From assembly GCA_021780415.1 (NCBI GenBank), contig JAJXYW010000055.1, positions 1 through 64,000 on the forward strand: 64,000 bases of DNA. Reading direction: 5' to 3'. Positions 60,482 through 64,000 of the stretch are shown one piece after another. How positions within the stretch are numbered: the first letter of the stretch is position 1; each line of letters opens with the position of its first letter. The notes beneath the pieces are model-generated. The model was given only the letters and a program-made list of their open reading frames with translations, searched no databases and had not been told where the DNA came from. The translations under genes were made by a program, and so were the position numbers. This DNA comes from Acidobacteriota bacterium (GTDB lineage: Bacteria > Acidobacteriota > Terriglobia > Terriglobales > Acidobacteriaceae).

Positions 60482-61753
60482 ATGACGACGCTGCACCTCC
60501 TCAGCACGCTGGTCGCGATCGCAGCCGTCTTCGGATGGGTAAGCGCGCGCTGGCTGAAGCTGCCCATCACCGTCGGCAGCGTGCTCCTGACCGTCATCTT
60601 CTCCCTGCTTCTGGAAGCCATCAGCGCGCGCGTCCCTGGCCTCCACGCCTGGGCCATCCACCTCGTCCAGCAGATCGCCTTTAGCGATCTGATCCTGCAC
60701 GGCATGTTGCCCATGCTGCTCTTCGCCGGAGCCTTCCTGCTCGATCTTGAGTACGTCGTGCAGCAGCGCCTCATCATCGCGCTGCTCTCGGTCCTCGGGA
60801 CGCTGGTCTCCACCGTCGCGGTCGCGGGTCTGATGTGGCTCGCGCTCTACGCTCTCGACCTGCATCCCGGCTGGCTGGCCTGCTTCTTCTTCGGCGCGCT
60901 CATCTCGCCCACCGACCCCATCGCCGTCCTCGAGATGCTCAAGCGCGTCGGCGCTCCCAAACACCTTCAGGCCCAGCTCGCCGGAGAGTCGCTCTTCAAC
61001 GACGGCATCGGCGCCGTCATCTTTCTCACCCTCCTTACGGCCTCGCGCGGCACCGCACCATCGGCGCTGCACATTGGCTGGGTCCTCCTTCTCCAGATCG
61101 GTGGCGGCGTTCTGCTGGCCATCGTCGCCGCACTCCTCACCTCGCAACTGATGCGCCTCGTCCCCTCCTATCCGGTGGAGATCCTGCTCACGCTCTCGCT
61201 CGCTCTGGGAGGATACGCGCTGGCCGAGACGTTGCACCTCTCCGCGCCGCTCGAGGCCGTCGTTGCCGGCATCGCGCTCCGCCAGTTCAACCGTCAGCAC
61301 TCCCACCACGCCATCGCCCACGAAAGCATCGACCGCTTCTGGGAGGTCATCGACGAACTCCAGAACGCCGTCCTCTTCGTGCTGCTCGGGCTGGAGGTGC
61401 TGTCCATCTCCTTCGGACATCGCGACATCACCTCCGGCATCATTGCCATCGCGATCGTGCTCGCCGTCCGCGTTGCCGTCGTGGCGCTGGTGCTTGGCAG
61501 CCTCCGACTCCTGCGCCAGCAGCACCACAGTTCCATTGCGACGCTCAGTTGGGGAGGTCTCCGCGGCGGCCTCGGCCTCGCCCTCGCCTTCGCCGTACCC
61601 GTCTCCGGCGCCAACCGCTGGATCCTTCCCACCACCTACATCGTCGTCGTCTTCTCCATCATCGTCCAGGGCTGGTCGATGGACCTCTTCCTGCGCAGGA
61701 TCCGCGCTTCATCGCAGCCCGCTTGCACCGCCAGCGACAAGCTGCGACCATAG
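60482..61753 (+). CDS. CPA1-family Na+(K+)/H+ antiporter
   Basis: This 423-residue membrane protein has about 12 helices. It shows GMLPMLLFAGAFLLDLEYV, FFGALISPTDPIAVLEMLKRVGAPKHLQAQLAGESLFNDGIGAVIFLTLL (the SPTDP and ESLFNDG motifs, with the ND pair in the ion site), and SWGGLRGGLGLALAFAVP near the C-terminus, all of the NhaP/CPA1 type. It exchanges monovalent cations for protons across the inner membrane. GAAGG precedes the ATG. It is followed after 93 bases by the response-regulator gene on the same strand. Confidence 0.92.
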   Translation: MTTLHLLSTLVAIAAVFGWVSARWLKLPITVGSVLLTVIFSLLLEAISARVPGLHAWAIHLVQQIAFSDLILHGMLPMLLFAGAFLLDLEYVVQQRLIIALLSVLGTLVSTVAVAGLMWLALYALDLHPGWLACFFFGALISPTDPIAVLEMLKRVGAPKHLQAQLAGESLFNDGIGAVIFLTLLTASRGTAPSALHIGWVLLLQIGGGVLLAIVAALLTSQLMRLVPSYPVEILLTLSLALGGYALAETLHLSAPLEAVVAGIALRQFNRQHSHHAIAHESIDRFWEVIDELQNAVLFVLLGLEVLSISFGHRDITSGIIAIAIVLAVRVAVVALVLGSLRLLRQQHHSSIATLSWGGLRGGLGLALAFAVPVSGANRWILPTTYIVVVFSIIVQGWSMDLFLRRIRASSQPACTASDKLRP

Positions 61754-61809
61754 CAGGGATCAGATGTAGCTTGAGGATCGGTCCGTGCAATGGGCGGATA
61801 GTCAACACT

Positions 61810-61833
61810 CGCCGTCCGCGCAAGACCGCAGGA
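61810..61833. repeat. CGCCGTCCGCGCAAGACCGC repeat, copy 3
   Basis: This 24-base copy differs at one position from 55901-55924 and lies just before the ribosome-binding site of the response-regulator gene. Confidence 0.72.
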
Positions 61834-61846
61834 TCAGGAGACTACC

Positions 61847-62425
61847 GTGGCTAAACGTCGCATCCTACTCGTCGATGATGAAGTGTCCATTCTGTTGACT
61901 ATGAAGACCATCCTGGAGCTGAACGGCTTCGAGGTCGACACTGCCGCCAGCGCCCGCGAGGCCCGTTCCAAGCTCAAGCTCCGCGAGTATCAGATGGTCA
62001 TCACCGACATGCGCATGGAGAACGACGCCGCCGGACGCGACGTCATCCTGGCCGCGCGCACCGCGCCCTATCATCCCGCCGTGGCGCTCCTCACCTCGTT
62101 CCCAGACGACGAGTGGGCCGACATCGGCGCCGACAAAATGCTGGTCAAGCCCATGCAGACCGGAATCCTGCTCCGCCAGATCGAGAAGATGCTCGACACG
62201 CACTCCGCCAAGCTGCAGCGCCTGGCCGACTCCGCCGCCGCACCAGCCAGAAGCGACCCGCCCTCCACGCCGGCCAGGCCCGCCGTAGCGAAAACCACCG
62301 CATCTGCACCCGCAAAGAAGTCCGCAGCCAAGCGCCTCGCCAGCAAGAAACTCCCTGCGAAGAAGCTACCCGCCAAGGGCGCCGCCGCACGCAAACGAGT
62401 CGCCGCAAAGAAGCGCAAGCGCTAA
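61847..62425 (+). CDS. Response regulator with histone H1-like basic tail
   Basis: GTG start, AGGAG six bases upstream. The 192-residue protein has a receiver domain (residues 1-120): RRILLVDDEVSIL (acidic pair), MVITDMRMENDAAGRD (phosphoacceptor Asp), LLTSF (Thr/Ser), and MLVKPM (conserved Lys). After about residue 130 comes a Pro/Ala linker and a Lys/Ala-rich tail ([36 protein letters not shown]) like that of the H1-like protein at 49496-50203. The tail probably binds DNA or RNA non-specifically. No kinase gene adjoins. The last base overlaps the 3' end of ftsH by four bases. Confidence 0.85.
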   Translation: MAKRRILLVDDEVSILLTMKTILELNGFEVDTAASAREARSKLKLREYQMVITDMRMENDAAGRDVILAARTAPYHPAVALLTSFPDDEWADIGADKMLVKPMQTGILLRQIEKMLDTHSAKLQRLADSAAAPARSDPPSTPARPAVAKTTASAPAKKSAAKRLASKKLPAKKLPAKGAAARKRVAAKKRKR

Positions 62426-64000
62426 CCCAGCGCCTGTTTCACCGCGCTGCCACTCACCGTTTCATGCTGAAGCAGTTGCCTGGCCAGCGTCTCCAGCGCA
62501 GCGTGGTGGTCCTTCAGCAGTGCCTGCGCACGCTCATACTGCTCGGTCACCAGGCGCTGAATCTCCGCCTCAATCACCTGCCGCGTCTCCGTGCTGATCT
62601 GGCTGTCGTCCTCGACCATCTTCCCCAGATACTGCATCTGCTGGCCCGCATAGCGCACCGACCCCAGCCGTTCGCTCATGCCAAATTCAGTGACCATGCG
62701 ACGCGCCAGCTCCGTAGCCTTCATGATGTCGTCGCTGGCCCCGGTGCTGATCGTTGCGAACTCCACCACCTCCGCAGCGCGTCCGCCCAGCATCACGGCG
62801 ATCCGATCCTTCAGTTCATCCAGCGTCAGCAGGTAGCGGTCCTCGAACGGCAGTTGCAAGGTATAGCCGAGCGCTCCCCGGCTGTGCGGAACAATGCTGA
62901 TCTTGCTCACCGGCTCTCCATGCGGCACCAGCGCAGCCACCAGCGCGTGCCCCGATTCGTGGTACGCAACCGTCCTTCGTTCCTGCTCGTTCATCACCCG
63001 GCTCTTCTTCTCGGAGCCCGCAATCACGCGCTCGATCGCAGCCTCGAAATCCGTCAGCGTAACCTCCTCTGCCTTGCGCCGCGCCGCGAATAGCGCAGCC
63101 TCGTTCATCGCATTCGACAGGTCTGCGCCGCTGAATCCAGCCGTCATGCGCGCCGCCTGATCCATGTCGAAGTCCTCCGCCAGCTTGATCTGCCGGCTGT
63201 GAATCCGCAGGATCTGCGCGCGCCCGATGATATCCGGATTACCAATGGCGATCTGGCGGTCAAAGCGCCCCGCTCGCAGCAGCGCCGGGTCCAGCACCTC
63301 CGGACGATTCGTCGCCGCCATGATGATGACCGGTGCGCTGGCGTCAGTCTTGAAGCCATCAATCTCCGCCAGCAACTGGTTCAGAGTCTGTTCGCGTTCT
63401 TCATTATTGCCCAGCCGCAGAGCCCCTCCGCGTGCCTGTCCAATTGCGTCAATCTCGTCGATGAACAAAATCGCCGGAGCCACCCTGCGCGCCTGCTCGA
63501 ACATATCCCGCACGCGCGCTGCGCCAACGCCCACAAACATCTCCACAAACTCCGAGCCGCTGGTCTCAAAGAAGGGCACATGCGCCTCACCAGCCGTCGC
63601 CTTCGCAATCAGCGTCTTGCCCGTTCCCGGTGGCCCCACCAGCAGCACTCCCTTCGGAATATGACCACCGAGCTTCGCGAACTGTTCCGGCGCCTTCAAA
63701 AACTGAATGATCTCCTGCAACTCGGCAATCGCTTCATCCGCGCCGCCCACGTCCTTCTGATAGGTGACCGTAATGTCCTCGGGCTTCACTTCGATGGCCT
63801 TGCTCTTGCCCACGCCAAAGATCGCACTCAGGCCGCCGCCACCACCGCGCCTTCCCATTCCTGCCATCACCACAAACCAAAAGCCGGCGATCAGCACCAG
63901 CGGCAAAACATATTGCAGAACAATCGTCCCGATCCCGCTGGGCGGAGGCTCGAACTGGTACGTCACACCCGCAGCCTGCAACGCATCAATCAACTGCGGG
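62422..64000 (-). CDS. ftsH: ATP-dependent zinc metalloprotease FtsH (5' end beyond window)
   Basis: FtsH degrades misfolded membrane proteins and regulators. The frame is open to the window edge (…[18 protein letters not shown]), so the N-terminal part of the periplasmic domain lies outside. Visible are the second membrane helix ([23 protein letters not shown]), Walker A ([18 protein letters not shown]), the pore loop ([15 protein letters not shown]), Walker B ([11 protein letters not shown]), SRH ([24 protein letters not shown]), and the protease site HESGH with the third zinc ligand region further on. A TTG at 63991-63993 is not a real start. It converges on the response-regulator gene with stops overlapping (CTAA). 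Confidence 0.96.
   Translation of the reverse strand, partial: PQLIDALQAAGVTYQFEPPPSGIGTIVLQYVLPLVLIAGFWFVVMAGMGRRGGGGGLSAIFGVGKSKAIEVKPEDITVTYQKDVGGADEAIAELQEIIQFLKAPEQFAKLGGHIPKGVLLVGPPGTGKTLIAKATAGEAHVPFFETSGSEFVEMFVGVGAARVRDMFEQARRVAPAILFIDEIDAIGQARGGALRLGNNEEREQTLNQLLAEIDGFKTDASAPVIIMAATNRPEVLDPALLRAGRFDRQIAIGNPDIIGRAQILRIHSRQIKLAEDFDMDQAARMTAGFSGADLSNAMNEAALFAARRKAEEVTLTDFEAAIERVIAGSEKKSRVMNEQERRTVAYHESGHALVAALVPHGEPVSKISIVPHSRGALGYTLQLPFEDRYLLTLDELKDRIAVMLGGRAAEVVEFATISTGASDDIMKATELARRMVTEFGMSERLGSVRYAGQQMQYLGKMVEDDSQISTETRQVIEAEIQRLVTEQYERAQALLKDHHAALETLARQLLQHETVSGSAVKQALG

Noticed and set aside
60175..60684. 169-codon frame overlapping the antiporter start
   Set aside because: It overlaps a clear membrane-protein gene in another frame and shows no family signal.
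63991..63993. TTG as the start of ftsH
   Set aside because: The frame stays open to the window edge and the first membrane helix of FtsH is not yet reached, so the gene continues outside.

Overview
The window looks like a chromosome segment of a high-GC, Gram-negative, free-living bacterium. The best lineage clue is an acidobacterial-type VWFA-related secreted protein at 25667-26749. Lipid A genes (fabZ-lpxA-lpxI), an OmpH/Skp protein and a MltD-like lipoprotein show an outer membrane. Intergenic repeats of a style I associate with Acidobacteriaceae (Granulicella/Edaphobacter/Terriglobus-like) agree. The genus is inference. I see no rRNA or tRNA gene, CRISPR array, integrase or prophage module.

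Layout. 1-7.4 kb: 3' end of an acyl-CoA (probably glutaryl-CoA) dehydrogenase, a polysaccharide flippase, dnaG primase, a GntR/YtrA-type repressor coupled to a DUF1648 membrane protein, and a secreted YXWGXW-like repeat protein. 7.5-16 kb: a decayed PAP2 phosphatase, an SPFH protein, a GH29 fucosidase, mnmG, a YceH/DUF480 protein, fabD and a secreted unknown. 16-27 kb (plus strand): a HAD-UbiA fusion, pheS-pheT, a coiled-coil protein and ZapA, a TPR-thioredoxin protein, a probable 6S RNA, an Lgt-like protein, an RluD-type pseudouridine synthase and the VWFA protein. 27-35 kb (minus strand): adenosine deaminase, a dual-specificity-type phosphatase, an amino-acid permease, a tiny basic protein, PcrA/UvrD helicase and a TrmJ-like methyltransferase. 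35-40 kb: a HlyD-ABC-ABC exporter, then a DNA methyltransferase fused to a nuclease-like domain. 40-50 kb: a degenerate-receiver protein, a 1.3-kb gene-poor stretch, ompH, lepA, an acyltransferase, a lytic transglycosylase and a histone H1-like protein. 50-64 kb: peroxiredoxin, the lpxI-lpxA-fabZ cluster with a LolA-like protein and an SDR, DoxX-like and MmcQ-like proteins, tyrS, a REP-associated transposase inside REP hairpins, a FAD oxidoreductase, infC with an AUU start, a cation/proton antiporter, a response regulator with an H1-like tail, and the 3' part of ftsH.

Most genes are housekeeping: translation and tRNA modification (pheS, pheT, tyrS, infC, lepA, mnmG, trmJ-like, rluD-like), envelope building, and DNA replication/repair. 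The most unusual signal is not a gene. Several families of short repeats lie between genes and also inside coding sequences, in frame: four times in mnmG, once each in the trmJ-like and SDR genes, and possibly in yceH. These look like mobile or spreading mini-elements tolerated as extra protein loops. A REP-transposase with its own hairpins sits in the same window. Other notable points are a methyltransferase whose central region is much AT-richer than its flanks, a repressor operator overlapping a leaderless promoter, and two lysine-rich histone-like tails on otherwise unrelated proteins.
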